From assembly GCA_024400295.1 (NCBI GenBank), contig JAKSNA010000006.1, positions 39,925 through 103,924 of the forward strand: DNA of 64,000 nt. The letters run 5' to 3'. The position numbers and the translations under genes are program-made. The stretch comes from Bacteroidales bacterium. GTDB taxonomy: Bacteria > Bacteroidota > Bacteroidia > Bacteroidales > F082. Under the pieces are notes generated by a model that worked only from the letters and a program-made list of their open reading frames with translations, did no database searches and was not told the DNA's origin. Positions 26,987 through 35,288 of the stretch are shown here, piece by piece (the stretch's first letter is position 1; the number at the start of each line of letters is the position of its first letter).

Positions 26987-27331
26987 TTACAATGTTTTTA
27001 AAAGGTCTTCGAGTTTCTCTTTCAGAGGTTTAAGGTCGTTTTGGATTACGAGCCAAGCTTCCTTGTCGCTGATTTGGTAATAGTCATGAACCATAACATG
27101 CCTCATGCCGATTATATCCTTCCATTCAATCTCTTGGTGTGATTCCCTGAATTCATTGGTTGTTTTGTATGCTGCTTCACCAATTATTTCAATGTTTTTG
27201 ATAGTCGCAAACTTCAAAATCTTATCTGCCTGAAACTGCTCAAATGTCTTGTCTTTTGTGAAGTCAAATAAATTGCCAATGGCTTCAAGCATGTGTTCAA
27301 TTCTACCCTTGTCTCTAACTTGCTCTCTCAT
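26987..27331 (-). CDS. hepT: HepT-like HEPN ribonuclease toxin (DUF86)
   Basis: 114 aa all-helical HEPN protein. The RNase motif R-x4-H-x-Y is present as Arg77, His82, Tyr84 (RHVMVHDY). In known MntA-HepT systems this toxin cuts RNA and is silenced when the partner nucleotidyltransferase puts AMP on the Tyr. The partner gene mntA is directly upstream and overlaps by 17 bases, so the pair is translated together. Confidence 0.9.
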   Translation of the reverse strand: MREQVRDKGRIEHMLEAIGNLFDFTKDKTFEQFQADKILKFATIKNIEIIGEAAYKTTNEFRESHQEIEWKDIIGMRHVMVHDYYQISDKEAWLVIQNDLKPLKEKLEDLLKTL

Positions 27332-27611
27332 ATATCAAAATTTTGTCATGTTCTGCACTTTCCAATGCCCATGGTTTAAGACAACCATCTTCAATCAGGT
27401 CAACTTCCTTGTTCAAAATCTTTTCAAGTGAATTTTTTATGCGGCAATGACCTAAAAGCGATATTTGAGCTTTCTCATCAAAAACCACCAAAATGTCAAC
27501 GTCGCTTTCCGGGGTTTCCTCGCCTCTCGCGTAAGAGCCGAAGATCCAAGCCTTTTCGATGGGCTGGGTCTTGAAAAATTCCTTGATGGTTTTTAACATC
27601 TTCTCGTTCAT
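27315..27611 (-). CDS. mntA: MntA-like minimal nucleotidyltransferase antitoxin
   Basis: 98 aa. Nucleotidyltransferase signature GSYARGEETPESDVD: Gly25-Ser26 and the metal-binding Asp37/Asp39. Role in this family: AMPylation of HepT, type VII antitoxin. A minus-strand -7 box TACTTTTG (27638-27631) lies about 20 bases upstream. The antitoxin is first and the toxin second. Confidence 0.9.
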   Translation of the reverse strand: MNEKMLKTIKEFFKTQPIEKAWIFGSYARGEETPESDVDILVVFDEKAQISLLGHCRIKNSLEKILNKEVDLIEDGCLKPWALESAEHDKILIYERAS

Positions 27612-27731
27612 GTCGGAAAATTTTAACGCGCAAAAGTAAACAAAAAAAGCCTCCCTGTCAAGCGGCGAGAAGACTTTTTTGCAAATATTTCCGAGTCAGC
27701 GCCTCGTGTCGTGAGACTTCCGCCCGTCTCA

Positions 27732-28745
27732 TCAGCTGTTTTTCTCTTTCGTCGAGAGCAGCCCGCAGGCGGCGTCGATGTCCTGGCCTCTCGACGCCCT
27801 GATGGTGGCGATGATGCCCTTGTCGTTGAGACGGTCGCGGAAACGCACCATCTCGTCCATCGACGGACTGTGCAGCTCCACGCCCGGAACGGCATGGAAG
27901 CGGATGAGGTTGACGCGGCAACGCAGGCTGCCGAGCTGGCGTGCAAGCTCGTTGACGTGCCTCTGCGTGTCGTTAAGTCCTTTGAACACAATGTATTCGA
28001 ACGACACTCTGCGCTGACCGCTCCAGTCGTGCTGGCGGATCGCGTGGATGACCTCGCTGACGGCATATTTGTTTTCAACAGGCATCAGCTTCATCCTCTC
28101 ATCGTGGAACGGGCTGTGCAGGCTGACCGCCAGATTGCACTTCGACTCGCTGATGAAACGTTTCATGTTCGGGATCAGGCCGGAGGTTGACACTGTGATG
28201 CGTGTCGGACTCATCGCCATCCCCCACTCCGATGTCATGATGTCGAGCACGCGCATGATGTTGTCGTAGTTGTCCATCGGCTCGCCCATGCCCATGAAGA
28301 CGTAGTTCGAGAGGTTCTCAAATTCCGGCAGGTTAAGTATCTGGTTGATAATGTCTCCGGCGGACAGGTCGCCCTGAAAGCCCTGCTTGCCTGTCTGACA
28401 GAACTGGCAGTTCATCTTACACCCTACCTGGCACGAGACGCACAGCGTGGCACGTTCCTTCTCCGGAATGTAGGCCGCCTCGATGAAGCCGTTCTCGGCT
28501 GGAAACAGGTATTTCTTCGTGCCGTCGGCCGACTCCTGCACCTTCACGGCATCGCGGTAGCCTGTCACGTAATTCTCCGAGAGCAGCTGACGGGTCGCCT
28601 TCGACAAGTTAGTCATCTCATCGAATGTCTTGACACGTTTGATGTAAAGCCAGTCGATGAGCTGTTTCGCGGTGAATTTCGGCAGATTATGTTGGGCCAC
28701 AAGCTCTTGCAGCTCTGAATATGACATTCCAAGTAACGATTTCAT
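27732..28745 (-). CDS. rlmN: Dual-specificity 23S rRNA/tRNA (adenine-C2)-methyltransferase RlmN
   Basis: Radical-SAM enzyme that methylates A2503 of 23S rRNA and A37 of some tRNAs. 337 aa. Seen: the 4Fe-4S cluster motif Cys109-x3-Cys113-x2-Cys116 (GCKMNCQFC), FMGMGEPMDNYDN (SAM-binding GEP), TVSTSGLIPNM, and a C-terminal Cys327 in AACGLL, matching the second catalytic cysteine. It follows pth by 8 bases on the same strand, so both come from one transcript. Confidence 0.96.
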   Translation of the reverse strand: MKSLLGMSYSELQELVAQHNLPKFTAKQLIDWLYIKRVKTFDEMTNLSKATRQLLSENYVTGYRDAVKVQESADGTKKYLFPAENGFIEAAYIPEKERATLCVSCQVGCKMNCQFCQTGKQGFQGDLSAGDIINQILNLPEFENLSNYVFMGMGEPMDNYDNIMRVLDIMTSEWGMAMSPTRITVSTSGLIPNMKRFISESKCNLAVSLHSPFHDERMKLMPVENKYAVSEVIHAIRQHDWSGQRRVSFEYIVFKGLNDTQRHVNELARQLGSLRCRVNLIRFHAVPGVELHSPSMDEMVRFRDRLNDKGIIATIRASRGQDIDAACGLLSTKEKNS

Positions 28746-28753
28746 GATGCGTT

Positions 28754-29317
28754 TTATTTGTTGTTATATTGATTCATGGTGAGGTCAGGGCCTTGTGTGG
28801 CGAAGCTCTTTACTATCTCAGCGGCGATGTCGAGACGCGGCTGTATCTCGTCAATCTCGCTCTGTCTCCACTCGCCGATGACGAAGTCGATCTGCCGACC
28901 CTTGGCGAAGTCGTTGCCGATGCCGAAGCGCAGGCGGCAGAACTCGTTGCCGCCCAACGACTCGATGATGTTTTTCAGTCCGTTGTGGCCGCCGTCGCTG
29001 CCTTTTTTCTTGAGGCGCAGTGTCCCGACCGGCAGTGCGAGGTCATCGCAGACGACGAGGACGTTCTCCATCGGGATCTTCTCCTGCGTCATCCAGTATT
29101 TCACCGCCTTGCCTGAAAGGTTCATGTATGTCGTGGGCTTTATCACCACGAGCTGGCGTCCCTTGAACTTCATCTCGGAGACCATCGCCAGACGGCCGGT
29201 GGTGAATGTGCCGCCAAGGTCTTTGGCGAGATGGTCGGCGACCATGAAGCCGATGTTGTGCCTTGTGTTGGCGTATTCAACGCCGATATTTCCGAGACAA
29301 GCGATGAGATATTTCAT
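28754..29317 (-). CDS. pth: Peptidyl-tRNA hydrolase
   Basis: Frees tRNA from peptidyl-tRNAs that drop off the ribosome. 187 aa, normal. Catalytic and binding residues are all seen: Asn10 (LGNIG), His20 (TRHNIGF), the DD pair at 91-92 (VVCDDLALP) and Asn112 (GGHNGLK). Own promoter at 29385-29392 and a 5'-leader hairpin at 29339-29374; rlmN follows in the same operon. Confidence 0.96.
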   Translation of the reverse strand: MKYLIACLGNIGVEYANTRHNIGFMVADHLAKDLGGTFTTGRLAMVSEMKFKGRQLVVIKPTTYMNLSGKAVKYWMTQEKIPMENVLVVCDDLALPVGTLRLKKKGSDGGHNGLKNIIESLGGNEFCRLRFGIGNDFAKGRQIDFVIGEWRQSEIDEIQPRLDIAAEIVKSFATQGPDLTMNQYNNK

Positions 29318-29338
29318 TTTTAAATATTTAATATTAAC

Positions 29339-29374
29339 AGCATCAATGAGTTACACATTTTTTACATTGATGCT
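29339..29374 (-). promoter_or_regulatory. Hairpin in the pth leader
   Basis: Ten-base perfect stem AGCATCAATG (29339-29348) / CATTGATGCT (29365-29374) between the pth -7 box and start codon. Little T-run on the minus strand, so more a leader structure than a terminator. Confidence 0.5.
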
Positions 29375-29384
29375 GATTTTTCCG

Positions 29385-29392
29385 CAAAGGTA
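29385..29392 (-). promoter_or_regulatory. -7 box for pth-rlmN
   Basis: Minus-strand TACCTTTG, immediately beyond the rplY terminator, about 70 bases before the pth start. Confidence 0.5.
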
Positions 29393-29393
29393 T

Positions 29394-29424
29394 AAAAAAA
29401 TCCCACCGCATGGTACGATGGGAT
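29394..29424 (-). terminator. Terminator of rplY
   Basis: Read on the minus strand: ATCCCATCG (29424-29416) pairs with CGGTGGGAT (29408-29400), one wobble, followed by six T. Confidence 0.8.
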
Positions 29425-29443
29425 ATTAAATTTCGGAATCAGC

Positions 29444-30046
29444 TTATTTTGCTTCTTCAGCCGGTGCTGCTTCCTCTGTTGTCTCTTCTTCGGCGGCTGC
29501 GTTACGTGGAGCGCGGACGTCAACAACGATCGTGTTCTCAGGAACGAGGACTGTGATCTTTTCGAGATTGAGGTCTTTCACCTTTATTGACTGGTTCATC
29601 TGAAGATTTGTGACATCGACCATGATGTTATCAGGAAGGTCGTTGACATAGCCACGGACTTTCATCTTGCTGATGTTCATGTTCATACGGCCACCGCGCA
29701 TGACACCCGGGCAGATACCCTGTGTGCGCACCGGAAGTGCCACTGTGATCGGGTTGTCTTCGTTGACATCAAGGAAGTCGGCGTGAAGCACCTGATCAGT
29801 AACAGGATGATACTGAATGTCCTGAAGGATTGTGTGATAGACCTTGCCGTTGATCTCGAAGTCGATGATAAGAGTCTCAGGTGTGTAGAGGATCTTCTTG
29901 AAACTTCTTGCATCGGTGAAGAATTTCACCTGTTCGATGTTGTTACCGTAAATGACGCATGGAACCTGACCGTTCTTGCGCAATGCTTTAGCATCTTTTT
30001 TCCCTACGTTCTCGCGAAGAGAACCGCTCAATGATACTGAATTCAT
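29444..30046 (-). CDS. rplY: 50S ribosomal protein L25/general stress protein Ctc
   Basis: 5S-rRNA-binding ribosomal protein of the long Ctc type, 200 aa. N-terminal L25 domain (about 1-95: LSGSLRENVGKKDAKALRKNGQVPCVIYG), then the TL5 C-terminal domain (about 100-185: ALPVRTQGICPGVMRGGRMNMNISKMKVRGY), and an acidic Ala/Glu tail. Follows prs on the same strand with a 92-base gap containing a long hairpin, an order (prs, ctc, pth) common to many bacteria. Confidence 0.96.
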   Translation of the reverse strand: MNSVSLSGSLRENVGKKDAKALRKNGQVPCVIYGNNIEQVKFFTDARSFKKILYTPETLIIDFEINGKVYHTILQDIQYHPVTDQVLHADFLDVNEDNPITVALPVRTQGICPGVMRGGRMNMNISKMKVRGYVNDLPDNIMVDVTNLQMNQSIKVKDLNLEKITVLVPENTIVVDVRAPRNAAAEEETTEEAAPAEEAK

Positions 30047-30081
30047 TTTGTTTAGTTGTTTAAGTTATTTTTAGTTGTTTG

Positions 30082-30132
30082 AGGTGTTTAAGGTAATCAG
30101 GTACCTGAATTCCTAAAACTCCTTAATCACCT
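30082..30132. repeat. Long inverted repeat between prs and rplY
   Basis: AGGTGTTTAAGG (30082-30093) and CCTTAATCACCT (30121-30132) pair with one mismatch, around an inner TCAGGTACCTGA palindrome. No T-run, so it may tune prs-rplY transcript stability rather than end it. Confidence 0.6.
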
Positions 30133-30138
30133 GCGTTC

Positions 30139-31083
30139 CTATTTTGTCTTGTTAAAGAGTTCGCTGAGTGACTCGTAGTTTTCGACGCGTGTGATGACCT
30201 CGGCGAGAAGTTCGGCTGTCGAGAGCACGTGTATCTTCTTGCTTGGGTTTACCAGCGGGATAGTGTCGGTCACGACGACCTCGTCGAACACCGAGTTGTC
30301 GATTTTCTCCATTGCCTTGCCGGAGAATATCGGGTGTGTGGCGAAGGCGCGGACGCTGCGTGCGCCGTTGTCTTTCAGCAGCTGGCCGGCTCTTGTGATT
30401 GTGCCTGCCGTGTCGATGATGTCGTCAACGAGGATGACATCGCGGCCTTCGACGTCGCCGATGAGGAGCATCTTCTCGATCTCGTTCGGTTTGTTGCGCT
30501 GCTTGTGGCAGATGCAGAACACCGTCTCAAGCATCTTGGCGTATGATGCGGCGCGGCGTGTGCCGCCTGCGTCGGGCGATGCGATGATGAGGTTGTCACC
30601 GAGGTTGAGGCTCTGGATGTAAGGCACGAAGATCTTGGACGCGAACAGGTTATCGACCGGGATGTCGAAGAATCCTTGGATCTGGTCGGCGTGGATGTCG
30701 ATGGTGATGACGCGTGTCACACCGGCTGCCTGAAGGAGGTTAGCGACCAGCTTGGCCGCGATGCTGATGCGCGGACGGTCTTTCCTGTCCTGACGCGCGA
30801 ACCCGAAATAAGGGATGACCGCGATGATGCGGCGTGCCGAAGCGCGTTTGGCCGCGTCAATCATCATCAGAAGCTCCATGAGGTTCTCTGTCGGCGGGAA
30901 TGTTGACTGAATCAAAAAGACATCCCTCCCGCGGAGGTTCTCCTCGAAACTTGGCTGGAACTCGCCGTCGGAGAAAACTGTCACGTTGCATGTTCCTAAT
31001 GGTTTGCCGTAATATTTGGCGATTTCATCGGCCAAATATCTCGTGGCTCTGCCCGAAAATATTGATACAATTGGCTCTTGCAT
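30139..31083 (-). CDS. prs: Ribose-phosphate pyrophosphokinase (PRPP synthetase)
   Basis: Makes PRPP from ribose-5-phosphate and ATP for nucleotide, His and Trp synthesis. 314 aa. Seen: FSGRATRYLADEIAKYYGKPLG, FSDGEFQPSFEENLRGRDVFLIQST, the ATP-binding FARQDRKDRPRISIAAKL, and the PRPP loop VILVDDIIDTAGTITRAG. A minus-strand TAATTTTG box lies at 31123-31116. Divergent from tRNA-Leu. Confidence 0.97.
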   Translation of the reverse strand: MQEPIVSIFSGRATRYLADEIAKYYGKPLGTCNVTVFSDGEFQPSFEENLRGRDVFLIQSTFPPTENLMELLMMIDAAKRASARRIIAVIPYFGFARQDRKDRPRISIAAKLVANLLQAAGVTRVITIDIHADQIQGFFDIPVDNLFASKIFVPYIQSLNLGDNLIIASPDAGGTRRAASYAKMLETVFCICHKQRNKPNEIEKMLLIGDVEGRDVILVDDIIDTAGTITRAGQLLKDNGARSVRAFATHPIFSGKAMEKIDNSVFDEVVVTDTIPLVNPSKKIHVLSTAELLAEVITRVENYESLSELFNKTK

Positions 31084-31134
31084 GTTGCGTTTTGTTTGAG
31101 TAAATTTTTCGGGTGCAAAATTATGAAAAAAAAT

Positions 31135-31165
31135 GTTGCGTGTAACAAAAATTATATTATTTTTG
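31135..31165 (+). promoter_or_regulatory. Promoter of tRNA-Leu
   Basis: GTTG (31135-31138), 19 bases, TATTTTTG (31158-31165). The tRNA-Ala gene has the same GTTG-N19-TATTTTTG arrangement with the shared TGTTGCG around the -33 box. Confidence 0.65.
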
Positions 31166-31193
31166 CAGCCGAAAAAAGTTCATTGAAATTCGG

Positions 31194-31277
31194 GCCTAGG
31201 TGGCGGAATAGGTAGACGCGTCGGTCTCAAAAACCGATGAGGTAAGACTCGTGCCGGTTCGATCCCGGCCCTGGGTA
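31194..31277 (+). tRNA. tRNA-Leu (CAA anticodon)
   Basis: 84 bases. Acceptor GCCTAGG (31194-31200) pairs with CCTGGGT (31270-31276), discriminator A31277. Anticodon stem TCGGT/ACCGA with loop CTCAAAA, anticodon CAA at 31228-31230, reading UUG. Long variable arm as in class II tRNAs. T-arm GCCGG/CCGGC with TTCGATC loop. CCA is not fully encoded. Confidence 0.96.
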
Positions 31278-31278
31278 C

Positions 31279-31325
31279 AAAAAAGGAGTTAAGTATTGAT
31301 TGTCAGATACTTGACTCCTTTTTTT
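31279..31325 (+). terminator. Strong terminator after tRNA-Leu
   Basis: Sixteen-base near-perfect stem: AAAAAAGGAGT and AAGTAT (31279-31294) against ATACTT and ACTCCTTTTTT (31307-31325), ending in a long T-run. Confidence 0.9.
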
Positions 31326-31381
31326 AATTGTATGCAAATACTTTTCACTCTGTTTCCGCCTTTTTCACCCTATTTTCAACG

Positions 31382-31457
31382 CCTTATTTTACAAATTTTA
31401 GTTTTTTATTACACCTTATTTTACAAAAAAACACTATTCACAACGCCTTATTTTACA
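31382..31457. repeat. Three CCTTATTTTACA repeats at an exact 32-bp period
   Basis: CCTTATTTTACA at 31382-31393, 31414-31425 and 31446-31457; the 20-base spacers differ. A weaker version, CCCTATTTTCAA, is at 31368-31379. Part of the 695-base gene-free stretch between tRNA-Leu and the helicase. Looks like an array of binding sites three DNA turns apart. Confidence 0.75.
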
Positions 31458-31504
31458 TGCTTTCGCGAAGCATTCATCAATGAATTGCCTCTTGTTTTTT
31501 ATTG

Positions 31505-31581
31505 CTGTCCGAAAAAATGTGAACTTTTTGCCAATGTTATTTTCAATTTTATCAGCACAGCAAAAAAGTTTTATCGGACAG
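31505..31581. mobile_element. Possible 77-bp MITE-like element with terminal inverted repeats
   Basis: Begins CTGTCCGAAAAA (31505-) and ends TTTTATCGGACAG (to 31581). The ends are inverted repeats of about 20 bases with small gaps (CTGTCCGA, then an A-rich part, then AACTTTTTG). No target duplication is clear. It could be an IS remnant or simply a hairpin. Confidence 0.45.
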
Positions 31582-31618
31582 TAAAAAAAATAAATCCATA
31601 TCGAATTAAAAAATCCAG

Positions 31619-31626
31619 TATCTTTG
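31619..31626 (+). promoter_or_regulatory. -7 box for the defence operon leader
   Basis: TATCTTTG followed by CA. If used, the helicase mRNA would have a leader of about 340 bases holding the structures at 31647-31708 and 31793-31905. Confidence 0.55.
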
Positions 31627-31646
31627 CAAACTGAATTCGGATGCGA

Positions 31647-31708
31647 GGCGGCTAAAACAGGCTCTCCGCCAAACATCTACAAATAACAAGTTGGATTTTA
31701 GAGCCTGT
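31647..31708 (+). other. Possible pseudoknot in the defence operon leader
   Basis: GGCGG (31647-31651) pairs with CCGCC (31666-31670). The loop between them holds ACAGGCTCT (31657-31665), which is complementary to AGAGCCTGT at 31700-31708. Together they could make an H-type pseudoknot or two competing folds, directly behind the -7 box. Confidence 0.4.
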
Positions 31709-31792
31709 CTGTAATCAATTGAAATTGAAGTAGAAAAGAAAACAGAGATATAAATAAAGACATAATATAACACAGCGTTTTTGCTTTTCAAG

Positions 31793-31905
31793 TATTGCTG
31801 AAATCTGGACAATTTCAACTACACTACGCGAGGAGGCAGAAGTGCTCACGGTAATTCCGTGGGCTTTCTTGTTTGTAGTGTAGGTAGTCCAGAACCTCAG
31901 CAATA
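31793..31905. ncRNA. Structured element, copy B (homologous to 25415-25535)
   Basis: Stem 1: TATTGCTGA (31793-31801) / TCAGCAATA (31897-31905). Stem 2: TCTGGAC (31804-31810) / GTCCAGA (31887-31893). Stem 3: CTACACTAC (31819-31827) / GTAGTGTAG (31875-31883). Apical hairpin CTCACGG/CCGTGGG with loop TAATT (31845-31863). Internal loops AATTTCAA and GTA/ACC match copy A. After the outer stem both copies have a TT(C/T)ACGG and T-run stretch. Read on the plus strand it leads into the PLD-Snf2 gene 68 bases later. Confidence 0.65.
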
Positions 31906-31972
31906 GACAGAAGTTCACGGATTTTTATTTGTGTTTCATTTGAAAGGCGAAGCGCGAAACCCGCCGAGCCGT

Positions 31973-34900
31973 ATGAACACCAAATTCTTCAATAATATCG
32001 AGTCAACGCTGATGGACAAGTTCCACGGTATTGCCTTTGCGATGGCCAACTTCGACATCTTCCATGCCGTGGTTGGCTATTTTCGTTCCAGCGGCTACTT
32101 CAAACTGCGTCAGGAACTATCTTCCACACAGGAAATCAAAATCCTTGTCGGTATCAATATCGACAATGTATTCCATCAGGCACAGGCCGCTGGTAAAATG
32201 TTCTTCGGTGACCGTGACAAATCGATGGAACAATACTGCGAGGATTTTCTGCGTGATGTGCGGCGGTCGGACTATAGCAGCGAGGTAGATGAGGGCATCC
32301 GTCAGTTTTGTGACGACATTGGCAGTGGTCGCTTGCAACTGCGCATCCACCCTACCAAGGACCTCCACGCCAAATTCTACCTCTGTCTGCCTCGGCAACA
32401 CAACGAGCACAGCGACGGCTGGGTCATCATGGGCAGCAGCAACCTCTCCGAACAGGGTCTCGGCACCACTGAGCCGCCCCGCTACGAACTCAATGTGGCG
32501 ATGAAGGACTACGACGATGTGGCTTACTGCGAAAGCGAGTTTCAAAAGTTGTGGGACAACGCCATCCCTGTCTGTTTTTCTGATGTGGAGCAGATGATTG
32601 GTAAGACTCATCTTGCCCCTGCGGAACAGCAGCCCACGCCATACGAACTATATATGAGGATGCTCATCGACCATTTTGGAACTCAGGTGGAAGACGATTT
32701 TGTGCCAGTGTTGCCCGACGGTTACGACAACCTCACCTATCAGCGCGATGCCGTGGTGCAGGGCTATGATATAATGATGCGCCACAACGGCTGTTTCATC
32801 GCCGATGTGGTAGGTCTTGGCAAGACCGTGGTGGCAGCCATGATTGCCCAGCGCTTTATCGCCGCCAACGGTGACAACACACGCATCCTTGTCATCTTTC
32901 CGCCTTCGGTGCAGAACAACTGGGTGGAGACCTTCGACGACTTCCGCATCAAGAACAAATTCAGCCGCTTTATCACCAACGGCAGTTTGGAAAAGATTAT
33001 CAACGGCGACGGCTATGACGAAAAGGAATACTACGACCTTGTCATTGTCGATGAGGCGCACAACTTCCGCCGCGACAGCACCTGCAACTACGACCTCCTG
33101 CAGCGCATCACCAAGTCGCCCCGTTTCAACAAAGGCAACATCAAAGGGGGCAAGAAAGTGCTCCTGCTCTCGGCGACACCGCTCAACAACACCCCAGAGG
33201 ACATCAAGAACCAACTGTTGCTCTTTCAGGACACCGCCCGTCCGACGCTGGACGGCGTGACCAATATCGCCGACACCTTCGCTCCTTGGATCAAAGAGTT
33301 CAAAGGTCTGATGTCGCAACGCAGGGAACTGACCCCGGAATCATTGACTTCACGTATTGACGCCATCAACCAGGAACTGCGTCACACGGTTTTGGAGAAG
33401 GTGATGGTACGCCGCACCCGCAGCAACATCCAGCACGACCCGCGCTATGCCCATGAGATACATTTCCCTGCTCTGCTTGACCCCGAAGACCGCACCTATC
33501 AGATGCCGCCTGAGGTGCTGTCGCTCTTTGTCGATACTTACAAGAAGTTGATAGACACTCCAACATCCAACCTCAAGGAGGATAATCCGGAAATGTTCGA
33601 TGGCAGCGGTCTCCGCTATGCCCGCTATCGTGCTGTGGAATACTGTCCGAAATACCATGTCCCATCAGGTCAAAAGGCTTCGCAGTTGGCGGAGGCTTTA
33701 GCCGGCATCTACCGCACCCACATGGTGAAGCGGTTGGAGAGCAGCTTCGATGCTTTCAAACGTTCTCTGCACACCCTGCTTGATGCCACTAAAGGAATGA
33801 TTAAGATGTTTGAGGAGGACATGGTGATTATCGCCCCAGACCTCAATGTGAAGAAACTGCAGGCGGATGGCCTGGAACTTGATGCCATTTTGGAACTTGC
33901 CATGGCCAAGGGCTTTGATCCGGACGAGATCACCTTCCGGGCAGACGACTTCAAACCGGAGTTCCTGCCGATGTTGGAATACGATGCTGACCTCCTGAAA
34001 GGTCTTTGTAAACGCTGGGATTCCGTTGATGCCGACCCCAAACTGGACCTTTTTGTCGAGATGCTGCAAGGCGAGTTGTTCGACCCAAAGCGTAACCCGA
34101 GCGGAAAACTCGTGGTATTCAGCGAGAGTGTGGATACTGTCAATTATCTCGCCGAGCATTTGCGTAAACGTCTGCACCGCGACGACATCCTCTCGGTCTG
34201 CGCCCGCGACCGCAAACGCAAGCGTGAGGACATCCGTGCCAACTTCGATGCCAACTACAAGAAAGAGCATTGCAACGACTACAACATCATCGTCACCAGC
34301 GACGTTTTGGCCGAGGGTATCAACCTGCATCGTGCCAATTGTATTGTCAACTACGACAGCCCGTGGAACGCTACGCGCCTGATGCAGCGCATAGGCCGTG
34401 TGAACCGTATCGGCTCCACTGCAAGAGCCATCTGCAACTATATGTTCTACCCTTCCGACCCGGGCGATGCCATCATCAGCCTCAAGAAGAACTCGCTCAT
34501 CAAGTTGCAGAGTTTCCATTCCGCCCTCGGTGAGGACACCCGCATTTACTCGCACGACGAGATTGTGCAGGAATTCCGCCTCTACAACAGCGACGTGCGC
34601 GACGACACCGACCGCAGCCTCGAATTGTTGCGCGAGGTCCGCAGTCTCCACAGTAACAACCCTGTTCTCTACCGTCGCATCAAGCAACTGCCACCTAAAA
34701 GCCGTTGTGCGAGAGATTCACATAATATTGGATGCAAAGTCCAAAACACGACCATCGCCTACCTCGCCTCTTCACAGAAAAAGGCCTTCTACCTTGTCGG
34801 TGACCACATCCGCGAGCTATCTTTCCTTGAGGCTGTCGATATTTTCCGTGCCGACCCATCAGAGAAAGCCATTCCTTTCGGCGATGCCGAGAGCCGTCAT

Positions 34901-35287
34901 TACGAGCAGGTGCGCAACGCCATGACAAAGTACAATGCCGACCAGCAGCATGAGTACCGTGAGGAACGCCCCAAGATTGGCGGACGCGACAACGACGCCA
35001 AGAAAGCCGCCGCCTTCCTGCGCGAGATACGCCCGATGCTGGCAAACGACGACGATGCCCGTGCCATTCTCGACCGGCTGAAGCAACTGGTGGAGCGCGG
35101 CACCTACAACCAGTTGGCCGATGCGTTGAACCGCATGGCTCGCCAGCATAAGAAAACACCCTTCACCGTCATCAACATAGTGGAACAGTTGGAGGCACTC
35201 GAGAACCGATATGGAGTTGTCACCGCACCTGCGCGTCCCTCAGTCGCTGCCACAGCCGATATTATCCTTTCCGAAACATTTATCTGA
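31973..35287 (+). CDS. PLD nuclease-Snf2/SF2 helicase fusion, defence protein
   Basis: 1104 aa from the ATG at 31973 (the frame stays open to 31931). N-terminal phospholipase-D-type nuclease: LHAKFYL with His132 and Lys134, then GSSNLSEQGL with Asn157 and Glu160, one HKD-like active site, so it would act as a dimer. Next a Snf2-like translocase: Walker A VGLGKT (Gly283, Lys284), DEAH at 360-363 (VIVDEAH), LLLSATPLNN, and in the C-terminal lobe VFSESVDTVNYLAEHL, SDVLAEGINLHRAN and LMQRIGRVNRIG. It is followed after one base by an Eco57I-class methyltransferase gene. Likely the cutting and moving part of an ATP-dependent restriction system, related in spirit to NgoAVII or DISARM DrmD. Confidence 0.85.
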   Translation: MNTKFFNNIESTLMDKFHGIAFAMANFDIFHAVVGYFRSSGYFKLRQELSSTQEIKILVGINIDNVFHQAQAAGKMFFGDRDKSMEQYCEDFLRDVRRSDYSSEVDEGIRQFCDDIGSGRLQLRIHPTKDLHAKFYLCLPRQHNEHSDGWVIMGSSNLSEQGLGTTEPPRYELNVAMKDYDDVAYCESEFQKLWDNAIPVCFSDVEQMIGKTHLAPAEQQPTPYELYMRMLIDHFGTQVEDDFVPVLPDGYDNLTYQRDAVVQGYDIMMRHNGCFIADVVGLGKTVVAAMIAQRFIAANGDNTRILVIFPPSVQNNWVETFDDFRIKNKFSRFITNGSLEKIINGDGYDEKEYYDLVIVDEAHNFRRDSTCNYDLLQRITKSPRFNKGNIKGGKKVLLLSATPLNNTPEDIKNQLLLFQDTARPTLDGVTNIADTFAPWIKEFKGLMSQRRELTPESLTSRIDAINQELRHTVLEKVMVRRTRSNIQHDPRYAHEIHFPALLDPEDRTYQMPPEVLSLFVDTYKKLIDTPTSNLKEDNPEMFDGSGLRYARYRAVEYCPKYHVPSGQKASQLAEALAGIYRTHMVKRLESSFDAFKRSLHTLLDATKGMIKMFEEDMVIIAPDLNVKKLQADGLELDAILELAMAKGFDPDEITFRADDFKPEFLPMLEYDADLLKGLCKRWDSVDADPKLDLFVEMLQGELFDPKRNPSGKLVVFSESVDTVNYLAEHLRKRLHRDDILSVCARDRKRKREDIRANFDANYKKEHCNDYNIIVTSDVLAEGINLHRANCIVNYDSPWNATRLMQRIGRVNRIGSTARAICNYMFYPSDPGDAIISLKKNSLIKLQSFHSALGEDTRIYSHDEIVQEFRLYNSDVRDDTDRSLELLREVRSLHSNNPVLYRRIKQLPPKSRCARDSHNIGCKVQNTTIAYLASSQKKAFYLVGDHIRELSFLEAVDIFRADPSEKAIPFGDAESRHYEQVRNAMTKYNADQQHEYREERPKIGGRDNDAKKAAAFLREIRPMLANDDDARAILDRLKQLVERGTYNQLADALNRMARQHKKTPFTVINIVEQLEALENRYGVVTAPARPSVAATADIILSETFI

Positions 35288-35288
35288 T

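Noticed and set aside
31382..31457. CRISPR array
   Set aside because: Repeats are only 12 bases, three in number, without cas genes; spacing is 20 bases. More like binding sites.
31434..31676. 80-codon minus-strand frame as a gene or transposase piece
   Set aside because: No motif, and it crosses an inverted-repeat element and a promoter box; better explained as spacer.
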